From Ruminococcaceae bacterium UBA737 (lineage in GTDB: Bacteria > Bacillota > Clostridia > Oscillospirales > Acutalibacteraceae): DNA of 10,589 nucleotides. Shown here piece after piece: positions 1 through 7,181 of the stretch (position 1 is its first letter; each line of letters starts with the position of its first letter). The position numbers and the translations under genes are program-made. The notes beneath the pieces were generated by a model. That model was not told the DNA's origin and did no database searches. It was given only the letters and a program-made list of their open reading frames with translations. The stretch lies in NCBI GenBank assembly GCA_002297415.1, contig DBKZ01000091.1:2224-12812 (forward strand), written 5' to 3'.

Positions 1-28
1 CGCGCTTTATGCGCGACTGAGGGGTATT
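1..28 (+). repeat. 3' part of a dispersed hairpin element, cut by the window edge
   Basis: These 28 bases recur exactly, in reverse complement, at 10518-10545. They contain a small hairpin (cgcgc, loop tttat, gcgcg) followed by a G-rich tail. In the right-hand copy the same segment is the 3' half of a longer two-hairpin element, so this copy probably continues to the left of the window. It abuts the next element at about position 29. Confidence 0.8.
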
Positions 29-84
29 TGCCTCCCTTGCCTAAAGGGAGGGCGGACCGCGTTCGCGCGGTGGAGGGATTTTTC
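29..84 (+). repeat. Two-hairpin dispersed element (copy A)
   Basis: Hairpin 1 has arms cctccctt (31-38) and aagggagg (44-51) around a 5-base loop. Hairpin 2 has arms accgcg (56-61) and cgcggt (66-71) around a TTCG loop. A ggagggat tail followed by T's comes after. The layout is the same as at 147-203 and 10518-10588, although the sequence of hairpin 2 differs in each. I have the impression that such elements are scattered through genomes of gut Clostridia, but I cannot name the family from sequence alone. Confidence 0.7.
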
Positions 85-110
85 TTTAGTTTTACCGAAA
101 TTCAAATGAA

Positions 111-145
111 ATTTTCCATTTTTAATTTTCCATTTTTAATTTTTA
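111..145. repeat. 14-bp AT-rich tandem repeat
   Basis: The unit ttttccatttttaa occurs at 112-125 and again at 126-139, followed by a partial third copy (tttt). The repeat sits between two dispersed hairpin elements in a gene-free stretch and has no visible coding role. Confidence 0.75.
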
Positions 146-146
146 T

Positions 147-203
147 CCAATCCCCCTGTCAAAGCTATCCGCTTTGACATCCCCCTAAAGGCTAAGGGGG
201 ACT
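147..203 (-). repeat. Two-hairpin dispersed element (copy B, inverted)
   Basis: Read on the minus strand, hairpin 1 pairs tccccct (201-195) with aggggga (186-180). Hairpin 2 is a 9-bp stem, tgtcaaagc/gctttgaca (179-171 with 165-157), with a 5-base loop. The tail repeats aggggga. The 5' arm can therefore pair with either of two identical 3' partners. The element lies downstream of the aldo/keto reductase gene in the sense orientation. Confidence 0.7.
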
Positions 204-207
204 CTTA

Positions 208-229
208 AATGTGCGCCTTACGGCGCTAA
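208..229 (-). repeat. GNRA-loop hairpin repeat (left copy), possible 3'-end structure
   Basis: On the minus strand this reads as a gcgcc/ggcgc stem closed by a GTAA loop, starting about 16 nt after the reductase stop codon. A 22-base copy matching at 20 positions lies at 10458-10479 on the plus strand, downstream of rnpB. The hairpin may help end or protect the reductase transcript, but no U-tract follows, so I do not call it a classical terminator. Confidence 0.6.
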
Positions 230-244
230 AATTATATTTACTTT

Positions 245-1237
245 TCATCCGAGCGAAATACTGTCAATCTTTTTAAGCTCTTCTTCGGAAAATTCGGTAT
301 TTTCGCATGCCTTTATATTATCAAGAATTTGCTTTGATTTTGACGCGCCGATAAGCACCGAGGTTATTTCCTTTTTTGAAAGGAGCCATGAAAGCGCCAT
401 TTCTGCCAAGGTCTGTCCTCTTGAAATCGCAATAGAATTAAGCTCGGAGATTTGCTTTAATCTTTCGGGAGTTACGGCGGATTCCTTTAAAAATCTTCCG
501 TCGGTCTTAATTCTGCTATCCTCGGGGATTCCGTGAAGATAGCGGTCGGAAAGCATTCCCTGAGCCAAGGGGCTGAATGCTATTATGCCCTTTTTAAGCT
601 TATAAGACGCGTCTTTAAGACCGTTTTTCTCAACTGTTCTGTCAAAAATCGAATAGCGGTTCTGATTTATGACAAACGGGCATTTTAGCTCCTTTAAAAT
701 TTCTGCCGCCTTGTAAAGCGTTTCGCCGTTATAATTCGAAAGTCCGACATAGAGCGCCTTTCCGTCCGAAACCGCCTGAGACAGAGCCGACATTGTTTCC
801 TCTAAAGGCGTTTCCGGATCGGGGCGGTGGTGATAAAATATATCGACATAATCAAGACCGAGTCTTTTAAGACTTGCGTCAAGCGATGCTAAAAGATACT
901 TGCGGCTTCCGAAATCCCCGTAAGGTCCGTCCCACATGGTGTAACCGGCTTTGGTGCTGACGATTATTTCGTCGCGGTAAGAGGAAAGCTCTTCCTTTAA
1001 AATTTTGCCGAAATTTCTTTCGGCACTGCCGGGGGCGGGACCGTAATTATTAGCAAGGTCAAAATGCGTAATACCGTTATCAAAAGCGGTAAAAATCAGG
1101 CTTTTCATATTATCAAAGTCCGCATTGTCGCCGAAATTGTGCCAAAGCCCCAAGGAAAGCGAGGGAAGTTTAAGTCCGCTTTCTCCGCACCTTACATAAG
1201 GGATAACATTGTATCTTTCAGAATTTGCTGTGTACAT
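245..1237 (-). CDS. yghZ: Aldo/keto reductase, YghZ / L-glyceraldehyde 3-phosphate reductase type
   Basis: This 330-residue protein is a cytoplasmic NADPH-dependent aldo/keto reductase of the YghZ (Gpr, AKR14) type, which reduces L-glyceraldehyde 3-phosphate and other aldehydes. The N-terminal part follows E. coli YghZ closely as I remember it: LSLGLWHNFG (27-36), THFDLANNYGP (57-67), STKAGY (94-99) and SRKYLLASLD (111-120). The catalytic tetrad is visible as Asp60, Tyr65, Lys96 and a His at 136/137 in FYHHR. Near the C terminus SVLIGAS matches the cofactor-binding end of the barrel. The protein is slightly shorter at the C terminus than YghZ. The ATG at 1237 has an AGGAG site about 9 nt upstream. 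It is the last gene of the regulator unit, 25 nt after the binding-protein gene. Its physiological substrate here is inferred only from family membership. Confidence 0.9.
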   Translation of the reverse strand: MYTANSERYNVIPYVRCGESGLKLPSLSLGLWHNFGDNADFDNMKSLIFTAFDNGITHFDLANNYGPAPGSAERNFGKILKEELSSYRDEIIVSTKAGYTMWDGPYGDFGSRKYLLASLDASLKRLGLDYVDIFYHHRPDPETPLEETMSALSQAVSDGKALYVGLSNYNGETLYKAAEILKELKCPFVINQNRYSIFDRTVEKNGLKDASYKLKKGIIAFSPLAQGMLSDRYLHGIPEDSRIKTDGRFLKESAVTPERLKQISELNSIAISRGQTLAEMALSWLLSKKEITSVLIGASKSKQILDNIKACENTEFSEEELKKIDSISLG

Positions 1238-1262
1238 AAAATATCACTCCTGAAAATTTATT

Positions 1263-2228
1263 TTAATCAAAACTAAAAAGTATTTTTTGAATGCTTTCGT
1301 TGAACATATTGTTTTTAGTCACGGCTGTAACCGCCGTGAATTCCTCTTTTTCAAAAGAGGTCTCGCCGCCTACAAGTGCGGCGGCATTTTTAACCGCAAG
1401 ATAGCCCATTGCAAAGGGATTCTGAACTATTAAAACATCCATTTCGCCCGTTTCAAGCATGGAAACGGAATTTATATTTGAATCAAAGCCGACGGCGCAA
1501 ACCTTATCGGAAAGTCCTAGTTCCTTTACCGCCTCGCCGATTCCGAGGGTTATCCACTCGTTAAAGCCTGCCAGCATATTTATTTCCTTATGCTCGGAAA
1601 TAAGCTTTATTGCCGCCTGCTTTGCGCTTTCGACATTGCTTTCAGCAGGGCTTGACGCGACAATTTCCGCATTTTCGGATTCGCTAACCGCTTGCTTAAA
1701 GCCTTTTTCTCTTTGCTGACCGTTTGCGGTGGTCTCCAAAAAGCTAATAAGTCCGATTTTTATATCTACATTACTGTTGAAAGTATCAATGCCCGCTTTT
1801 GCCGCCGCTCTGCCTGCCTCAAGGCTGTCGGTTCCTATAAACATATCTACAAGCCTGCTTGATACTCCGCTGTCGACGGTTATCACCTTAATTCCTTTTT
1901 TAGCGGCTGCTTCAACCGACTTGTCAGAACGGGTATAATCTATCGCGGAAAGGACAATCGCGTCGGCGCCGTTTCTTACAGCTTTATCTATAAGTGCGTT
2001 TTGCGCCTCATAGTCCTCTTCGCTTTCGGGGCCCTCAAATGTAAACCTGACATTATATTCGGTTGCCGCGGACTGCACTCCGCTTTCCATTTTCTTAAAA
2101 AAATCGGAATTTACGGATTTTGCGATAACGGCGATATATATTTTTTCATTTTTATCCGATTTACAGCCGCAAAGCGAGAACATTAAAACCAAGCTTAATC
2201 CTAAAGCGATTATTTTACTTATTTTCAT
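1263..2228 (-). CDS. Sugar-binding lipoprotein (Peripla_BP_4 type), likely ligand sensor of the adjacent kinase
   Basis: This 321-residue exported lipoprotein has a short signal peptide (residues 1-21) ending in Leu-Cys-Gly before Cys22, the likely lipidated residue. The mature part follows the RbsB/Peripla_BP_4 fold: IYIAVIAKSVNSDFFKKM near the N terminus, ADAIVLSAID (88-97), KVITVDSGV (114-122), IGTDSLEAGR (131-140), a TANGQQREKGF segment (167-177), VGFDS (246-250) and QNPFAMGYLAV (269-279). It differs clearly from MglB of the same window: it is shorter and lacks the calcium loop. The start codon overlaps the kinase stop by 4 nt and no permease or ATPase follows. I therefore infer a sensing role, as in XylFII-LytS-type three-component systems, rather than transport. 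A second binding protein for the MglAC importer is the alternative. The ligand is probably a monosaccharide but is not determinable here. Confidence 0.85.
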   Translation of the reverse strand: MKISKIIALGLSLVLMFSLCGCKSDKNEKIYIAVIAKSVNSDFFKKMESGVQSAATEYNVRFTFEGPESEEDYEAQNALIDKAVRNGADAIVLSAIDYTRSDKSVEAAAKKGIKVITVDSGVSSRLVDMFIGTDSLEAGRAAAKAGIDTFNSNVDIKIGLISFLETTANGQQREKGFKQAVSESENAEIVASSPAESNVESAKQAAIKLISEHKEINMLAGFNEWITLGIGEAVKELGLSDKVCAVGFDSNINSVSMLETGEMDVLIVQNPFAMGYLAVKNAAALVGGETSFEKEEFTAVTAVTKNNMFNESIQKILFSFD

Positions 2229-3961
2229 TTATTCTCACCGCTTTCCTCAATTCTCGGAATTCTGACCGTTACCTCGGTTCCCTCGTCAAGCTCGCTTTTT
2301 ATGCTGAGCCCGTAACCTTCGCCGAAATAAATTTTAAGCCTGTCATTGACATTCTTAACGCCTATTCCGCTCGAATCGCTTTTTTCCTTTTTAAGAATTT
2401 TTCTGCACTGCTCCTCGGTCATTCCGACGCCGTTATCGGAAACCGTAAACAGAATATCGTCCGAGCCGTCATCGGCTTTTTTAAGGGTTATCTTAATTTC
2501 GCCCTCGTCCACCATGCGGTCAAGACCGTGGTAAATAGCGTTTTCTATAAGGGGTTGCAGGGTTATCTTATTGCAAAGAAACTCAGTAAGGCTTTCGTCG
2601 ATATCGAACGAATAAGTAAACTGATCGCGGTATCTGTAGCTTTGGATTATAAGATAGCTTTTGGCGTGGTTTAACTCATCGCGAATGGGGATAAGCTCTT
2701 TTCCTCTGCTTATGCTTATTCTAAACAGCTTAGCGAGAGCGCTTACCATTGCGGCGGCGTCCTTATTTTTCCCCTGCTCGCACATCCACTGAACGGAATC
2801 AAGCGTGTTATAAAGAAAATGCGGATTTATCTGCGCCTGCAGAGCCTTAAGCTCGGTTTTTCGAAGCTCGGTTTCCTCATTTCGCACCTTTTCCATAAGT
2901 TTTTTAATTTCGCCCGACATGTGGGCAAAGGAATTGTTAAGCTCTGTAAGCTCCCTGACCGAATTGTTCCTTATTTTATATTCAAAGCTGTCGGCGCTGT
3001 TTTCAAATTCATTCATATCCTTAATAAGTCTTTTTACAGGCTTATTGAAAACCCTCTGATAGATAAGCACTACCGCAACGCAGACAGCAAAACAGCACAA
3101 AAATGCAATGGTTACGCTGAAAAATATCTGCGCGGTCTTTTCGTCCTCAAATTCATCGGTGTAGCTGATGCCTATTATTTTCCATTTCCCGTCCGAAACG
3201 GAGCTTACGGCGGTTATTTTTTTACCCTCTGTAACAACTCCGCCCGAAAGCCTTTGCGCGGGCTCGGTGCTTTCGGATTTAAGACCCGAAAACAGCATTT
3301 GCTGCTGAGGATGGTAAATAACATTTCCGCCGTTATCCGCGATATAGCAATATCCGTGGCTTCCGACGCCGACCTTATCTATATAATCCGCAAGCTTTAC
3401 AAAGCTGAAATCGACCGCTATATAAACGCCGTTTTCAAAAACGGGATTATCCGCCTTTTTTGCGGCTGTAACCACCCACGGATAGCTTCCCTCAAAGAGG
3501 GTCTGAACATGGGGCTTTGAAAGAGAAAATTCGGGCGACGCGTCAAAGCCTTTCTTGTCAAAGGACAGATCCTTATAAATATTTTTAAGTTTTTCTGAGC
3601 TGTTGCCCGTGCAACGGACTATTTCGCCGTTTTCCCCGTAAACCGCAACCGAAATAATATCGCTCTTGATTTTTAAAAGAGAGCTTATTTTATCCGCGAA
3701 TTCCTGACCCGAGCCGGCTTTCTCGGCGAGGTCCGCTATCCCGTCAAGCTCATAGCGCATTGAGTCAAGGGTATTATTAACCGCGACCGCCGCCTGAGTG
3801 ACGGTCTGCTCGGTATTAACCTTTGCGTTTTGCTTAAGAGAATTGCTGTAAACCGAGGCAAAGACAGCAACGGTGCAGGAAACGGCTGTCAGCGAAGCGG
3901 CGACTACCGCCGCAACCGTCAGCGCGGAAAGGCTGATTGCGGGCTTTAAGCGTTTTTTCAT
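2225..3961 (-). CDS. YesM-type sensor histidine kinase (His_kinase/HATPase_c, extracellular Cache-like sensor)
   Basis: This 578-residue membrane kinase has transmembrane helix 1 at about 11-36, an extracellular region at about 40-278 resembling a double Cache domain (for example GSHGYCYIADNGGNVIYHP at 200-218), and helix 2 at about 280-301. A HAMP-like linker and coiled coil (about 303-370) lead to the PF06580 phosphoacceptor motif AQINPHFLYNTL with His381. The ATPase domain shows the N box LIENAIYHG (Asn474), DNGVGM (509-514) and the glycine motif GIGVKNVNDRL (from 532). All key residues are present, so it should be active. The gene overlaps both neighbours by 4 nt (regulator stop/kinase start and kinase stop/binding-protein start), implying translational coupling. 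The expected partner is the YesN-type regulator just upstream. The signal is probably a sugar delivered by the downstream lipoprotein, which is an inference. Confidence 0.94.
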   Translation of the reverse strand: MKKRLKPAISLSALTVAAVVAASLTAVSCTVAVFASVYSNSLKQNAKVNTEQTVTQAAVAVNNTLDSMRYELDGIADLAEKAGSGQEFADKISSLLKIKSDIISVAVYGENGEIVRCTGNSSEKLKNIYKDLSFDKKGFDASPEFSLSKPHVQTLFEGSYPWVVTAAKKADNPVFENGVYIAVDFSFVKLADYIDKVGVGSHGYCYIADNGGNVIYHPQQQMLFSGLKSESTEPAQRLSGGVVTEGKKITAVSSVSDGKWKIIGISYTDEFEDEKTAQIFFSVTIAFLCCFAVCVAVVLIYQRVFNKPVKRLIKDMNEFENSADSFEYKIRNNSVRELTELNNSFAHMSGEIKKLMEKVRNEETELRKTELKALQAQINPHFLYNTLDSVQWMCEQGKNKDAAAMVSALAKLFRISISRGKELIPIRDELNHAKSYLIIQSYRYRDQFTYSFDIDESLTEFLCNKITLQPLIENAIYHGLDRMVDEGEIKITLKKADDGSDDILFTVSDNGVGMTEEQCRKILKKEKSDSSGIGVKNVNDRLKIYFGEGYGLSIKSELDEGTEVTVRIPRIEESGENK

Positions 3962-5550
3962 TGCGTTTCCCTCGACTGTCTTAATTTATTCGGCGATTCG
4001 CCGTAGAATTTTTTAAAGCAATAGCTGAAATAATGCTGGTCGCTGTAGCCGCATTTTTCGGAAATTTCAAGCATTTTAAGAGAGGAGCAGACTATCATAT
4101 CATAAGCCGCTTTCATTCTTTTCTCGGTTAAAAGGGTGATGAAATTCTTGCCCTTTGTCTTTTTAATAAGTGCGCTCAGATAATTCGGGCTTACAGCAAG
4201 CTCATTGCTTACGGCGGTAAGCGACAGCTCCTCGTCTCCGAAATTTTTATCTATTATTTCGATAACCCTGTCGCATAAAACCTCGCTGTCCCTTTTCTGC
4301 GAGCTTTCGATAATTGATTTTGCGCTTATGCAGAAGTTTAAAAGCTCGGTTTTCATAACGCTCTCACTGCTGTATGAGGTCATACGCGAAAATATCGGGT
4401 TATCCTGAATAAGCTTCATAAGTCCGCTTTTATCCGAAACAGCGCTCACGACCCTGTAAACCGTGGCAATTATCTGCATTACAAGCAGATTTGCGTTTTC
4501 GGGGGTATTGTTTTCATAAAGTCCGCTTATAAACCCGTCCAAAGCCTGCTTTGTCCCGACCTTAAGAAGCTGTTCAAGGCTTAAGGTCGTTTTTTCGGCT
4601 AAATCGAACTCAAGCTGAGTGTCGCTTTCCTGATCGTTTATAAATCTTACCTCGCCGTTTCCGTCGGAGGTGTACCGCCTTGCGGTGACTGCCTGAAAAT
4701 AAGCGTCCGAACAGGCGGAAAGCTTTTTAAAAGCTCGGCTTACACCTATTGTACAGGTCTGATTAAGAAGCCTTTTTGAGGTCTGAACGATTTCCTTTAA
4801 AGGAAGCTCAAGCGTGAAAGTCGGGTCCTTATCATCATTTAAAACAAGCAGTGTTACGGCTCTGCCGTAAACAACAAAGCTTTCAGATTTAAGATATTTA
4901 GACATAACATTCGAAATAAATTCGATATGCTTTGAGGATGTGCATTCGGTTTTTTTAGCATCCTTAAATTTTGAGACCATAACGCAAAAGCCGAAATTCT
5001 CAGCGTTCTTAGCGAATATTTTAAGCTCCTCAGCCCTTGAAAGCAACTCTTCCTCATTAAGCTGGGATTCGTTTGAACCGAGCATAAGCGGCATTAAAAA
5101 TTCGGAGACCTTAGACCTTTCAAGCTGAATTTTTAAGTCCTGATCCAAAAATTTTACCGAGTTTCCGATTTTCTCATCCATTTTCCTATGAATTTCAAAA
5201 AGCTCGTGCGACATTTCCTCGGAAGAAATAGGCTTTAACAGATAGCTTATAACATTGTAATCAATCGCGGTCCTCGCATATTCAAAGCTGTCATATCCGC
5301 TTAAAAATACGATTTGCGTAGCAGGCCGCATTTCTCTTACCTGCCTTGCCAGCTCAAGTCCCGAAATCATCGGCATTTTAATATCGGTTATAATAAGGTC
5401 GGGCTCTAAGGTTTCTATAACGTCCAAAGCCTCAACGCCGTTTTCCGCCTCTCCGATAACCTCGAATTCCGCCGACTCCCAATCTACCTTTTCAACAAGA
5501 GCATGCCTTAATTCCACCTCATCGTCAACAACCAAAACAGTATATTTCAT
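3958..5550 (-). CDS. YesN-type response regulator (receiver plus AraC-family DNA-binding domain)
   Basis: This 530-residue cytoplasmic regulator has a receiver domain at about 3-120 with acidic residues Asp9, Asp10 and Glu11, phosphoacceptor Asp56 in DLIITDIKMP, Ser84 and Lys106 in the LLKP motif. A long middle region (about 120-420) has no motif I recognise, as is usual for YesN proteins. The C-terminal AraC helix-turn-helix pair spans about 425-526. It includes LTAVSNELAVSPNYLSALIK and the family signature CGYSDQHYFSYCFKKFYG ending in SPNKLR. The ATG at 5550 is preceded by AAGGAG (5562-5557). The gene is first in its unit, behind a promoter at 5614-5642 and a striking palindrome. It probably activates the neighbouring mgl importer genes when phosphorylated by the kinase, inferred from adjacency and from how such pairs usually work. 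Confidence 0.94.
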   Translation of the reverse strand: MKYTVLVVDDEVELRHALVEKVDWESAEFEVIGEAENGVEALDVIETLEPDLIITDIKMPMISGLELARQVREMRPATQIVFLSGYDSFEYARTAIDYNVISYLLKPISSEEMSHELFEIHRKMDEKIGNSVKFLDQDLKIQLERSKVSEFLMPLMLGSNESQLNEEELLSRAEELKIFAKNAENFGFCVMVSKFKDAKKTECTSSKHIEFISNVMSKYLKSESFVVYGRAVTLLVLNDDKDPTFTLELPLKEIVQTSKRLLNQTCTIGVSRAFKKLSACSDAYFQAVTARRYTSDGNGEVRFINDQESDTQLEFDLAEKTTLSLEQLLKVGTKQALDGFISGLYENNTPENANLLVMQIIATVYRVVSAVSDKSGLMKLIQDNPIFSRMTSYSSESVMKTELLNFCISAKSIIESSQKRDSEVLCDRVIEIIDKNFGDEELSLTAVSNELAVSPNYLSALIKKTKGKNFITLLTEKRMKAAYDMIVCSSLKMLEISEKCGYSDQHYFSYCFKKFYGESPNKLRQSRETQ

Positions 5551-5577
5551 AACATGCTCCTTTTACTTTTTATTTTC

Positions 5578-5618
5578 ATATTAAGTGTGACAGGACTCGA
5601 ACCTGTCACACTTAATAT
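5578..5618 (-). promoter_or_regulatory. Perfect 17-bp-arm palindrome with T-loop-like loop in the regulator leader
   Basis: The arms 5578-5594 and 5602-5618 are perfectly complementary over 17 bp, with a 7-base spacer (5595-5601). On the minus strand the spacer reads TTCGAGT, flanked by G and C, which matches the consensus tRNA T-loop. The outer end overlaps the predicted -10 box (5619-5614), and the structure ends 27 nt before the start codon. It could be a DNA operator, an RNA stem-loop at the 5' end of the mRNA, or a tRNA-derived fragment. It is not a standard terminator, because A-rich rather than T-rich sequence follows on the minus strand. Confidence 0.85.
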
Positions 5619-5642
5619 AACATTTTTAAAATAAATTTTCAA
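5614..5642 (-). promoter_or_regulatory. Sigma-A-like promoter of the regulator-kinase unit
   Basis: On the minus strand TTGAAA (5642-5637) is followed after 17 bp by TATATT (5619-5614), with an extended -10 TG at 5622-5621. Both boxes match the consensus at 5 of 6 positions. The expected start point, near 5607, falls inside the palindrome at 5578-5618. The transcript would then begin with the inner stem and the T-loop-like loop. Confidence 0.65.
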
Positions 5643-5659
5643 GGCGGAGTAACAGAACA

Positions 5660-5692
5660 GCCAACCCTGCACCTTTTAATTGCAGAGTTGGC
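5660..5692 (-). terminator. Probable terminator of the mgl unit
   Basis: The hairpin has outer arms gccaac (5660-5665) and gttggc (5687-5692), one C-A mismatch, then inner arms ctgca (5667-5671) and tgcag (5681-5685) around a 9-base loop. On the minus strand it begins about 10 nt after the stop codon of the small membrane protein. The following tract tgttctgtt is T-rich but interrupted. On the plus strand a run of five T's follows instead, so it may work in both directions. Confidence 0.55.
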
Positions 5693-5701
5693 GTTTTTCA
5701 T

Positions 5702-6064
5702 TTAATTTTTAATCCATTTTGCGTAAAGAGTCATTGAGCCCGAAACGGTGTCGGTGCTTTCCCAGCGCTCGGTGCAGGCGCTGTCCTTATACCAGCCTGC
5801 GAACTTAAAGCCTTCCTTGACGGGGTCGTTCTCAAAAGGAACGGTATCGGAATATTTAAGCTTAACGCTTCCAACCGCCGAGCCGCCGTCCGTATCGAAT
5901 TTAACGGTAAATCCGCTGTGACGGACTATGAACACCGTCGCCGCTATCAGCACCAAGCTCAGCACGGCTACCATTATATTAGCGCTCCTTACCGACATTT
6001 TGACCTTTGCGTAAAGTCCGCCGTTTTTTTTCGGAGTATTATTTAAGGTTTCGTTTTCCGTCAC
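5702..6064 (-). CDS. Small membrane-anchored protein with a single InlB-type B-repeat
   Basis: With a GTG start at 6064 this is a 120-residue protein. The site agaggtgat (6077-6069) lies just ahead of that GTG, whereas an alternative GTG at 6073 would overlap it. Residues 1-27 are polar with Lys/Arg near the membrane, one transmembrane helix spans about 28-48 (ANIMVAVLSLVLIAATVFIV), and residues 51-118 form one Listeria-Bacteroides/InlB B-repeat (PF09479 type). The repeat shows VKFDTDGG, GFKFAGWYKD and LYAKW. The positive-inside rule puts the repeat outside the cell. Such repeats usually occur in series in large surface proteins, so a lone copy in a sugar-importer operon is odd. It starts 15 nt after the mglC stop and is probably cotranscribed. 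Its function is unknown; an accessory or surface-sensing role is speculation. Confidence 0.85.
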   Translation of the reverse strand: MTENETLNNTPKKNGGLYAKVKMSVRSANIMVAVLSLVLIAATVFIVRHSGFTVKFDTDGGSAVGSVKLKYSDTVPFENDPVKEGFKFAGWYKDSACTERWESTDTVSGSMTLYAKWIKN

Positions 6065-6079
6065 ATTTATCACCTCTTA

Positions 6080-7165
6080 TTATTTACGGGCAAGGTATTT
6101 GCGCATATCAATAGCGCAGGCAACAAGGATTATAAGTCCCTTTATTACATAAAGCATATTAGCGTCAACGGAAAGGAAGTTAAGACCTACGAATATTATC
6201 TGCAATAAGAACACGCCTATTACAATTCCGCTTATTTTTCCTGTACCGCCTACGAACGAAACACCGCCGATAACGCATGCGGCAATTGCGTCCGATTCAT
6301 AGTTAAGACCTGTATTAGCAGAGCAGGAAGCAATTCTTGCGCCCTCGATAAAGCCTGTTATACCGTACATAACGCCTGCAAGGACGAAAACAAGAACAAT
6401 TGTCTTAAATACATTTACGCCCGAAACATTAGCCGCCTCTTCATTTGAGCCTACGGCAAACATATTTTTACCGAATTTTGTTTTATTCCAGATAACCCAC
6501 ATTACAGCCGTAAGTATTACCGAATAAAGCACATACTTAGGAACCGCAACGCCGCCTACGGTAAACAGAGTTCCTCTTACAAAATCGGTATAGGAAGAAT
6601 CAAGTCCAGAAAGGGTCTGACCGTTATTTCCGCCGATCATAAGATACATAAGAACAAGACCGAACACTATAAGCTGGGTTGAAAGGGTAACTATAAACGG
6701 ATGAAGCTTGAATTTAGCAACGAAAAATCCGTTTACAAGTCCGACCGTCGCTCCGACGGCGATTACTATCAAAAGCACCGCCCAAAGAGGCATAACGGGT
6801 AAATTCGGGAATATTTTTTTCGCATAGGTCGTCATCTGAAGCAGGGACGCTGCGATACATGCGGTAAGACCCACACAGCGGCCGGCTGAAATATCGGTAC
6901 CCGTAAGCACTATCGCTCCGCCTATTCCCAAGGCTATCGGCAGCTTTGCGGCTGTCAGCGATATGATATTAACGACCGACGATACCGACAAAAATGCCGG
7001 AACTCTTATTGCGATATAAATAATCGCTATTGCAATGATAATATACATTGCGTTATTGAACAGCAGATCCGTAATCATTCTGCGCTTATCGGCACCGGAG
7101 GAATTTGAGAATTTTTCCCTCCATGCCGCAATGCGGCTTTTTTTCTTTAAAGTTGCAGCAGACAT
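6080..7165 (-). CDS. mglC: Galactose/methyl-galactoside-type ABC transporter permease MglC
   Basis: This is a 361-residue inner-membrane permease of the BPD_transp_2 (RbsC/MglC/XylH) family. It would form the channel through which a monosaccharide released by MglB is imported. After a basic cytoplasmic N terminus (about 1-32) come roughly eight to ten hydrophobic helices. Family landmarks are ALGIGGAIVLTGTDISAG, GLVNGFFVAKFKLHPFIVTL, the cytoplasmic coupling segment AVGSNEEAANVSGVNV, and IAACVIGGVSFVGGTG near the C terminus. I place the start at ATG 7165, with GGAGGA (7177-7172) about 6 nt upstream. An upstream TTG at 7201 in the same frame would lie inside the mglA end and has no suitable site. 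The gene is 16 nt downstream of mglA and ahead of the small membrane protein gene. Confidence 0.93.
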   Translation of the reverse strand: MSAATLKKKSRIAAWREKFSNSSGADKRRMITDLLFNNAMYIIIAIAIIYIAIRVPAFLSVSSVVNIISLTAAKLPIALGIGGAIVLTGTDISAGRCVGLTACIAASLLQMTTYAKKIFPNLPVMPLWAVLLIVIAVGATVGLVNGFFVAKFKLHPFIVTLSTQLIVFGLVLMYLMIGGNNGQTLSGLDSSYTDFVRGTLFTVGGVAVPKYVLYSVILTAVMWVIWNKTKFGKNMFAVGSNEEAANVSGVNVFKTIVLVFVLAGVMYGITGFIEGARIASCSANTGLNYESDAIAACVIGGVSFVGGTGKISGIVIGVFLLQIIFVGLNFLSVDANMLYVIKGLIILVACAIDMRKYLARK

Positions 7166-7181
7166 ATTTATTCCTCCGTTT

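Noticed and set aside
2819..3520. A 233-codon open frame on the plus strand
   Set aside because: It lies fully inside and antisense to the sensor kinase gene, whose domains are all intact, and its translation shows no recognisable domain. The other short plus-strand frames inside genes are shadows of the same kind.
5578..5618. A complete tRNA gene at the palindrome
   Set aside because: Only a T-arm and acceptor-like stem are present. There is no D-arm, anticodon arm or CCA, so it is at most a minihelix or fragment.
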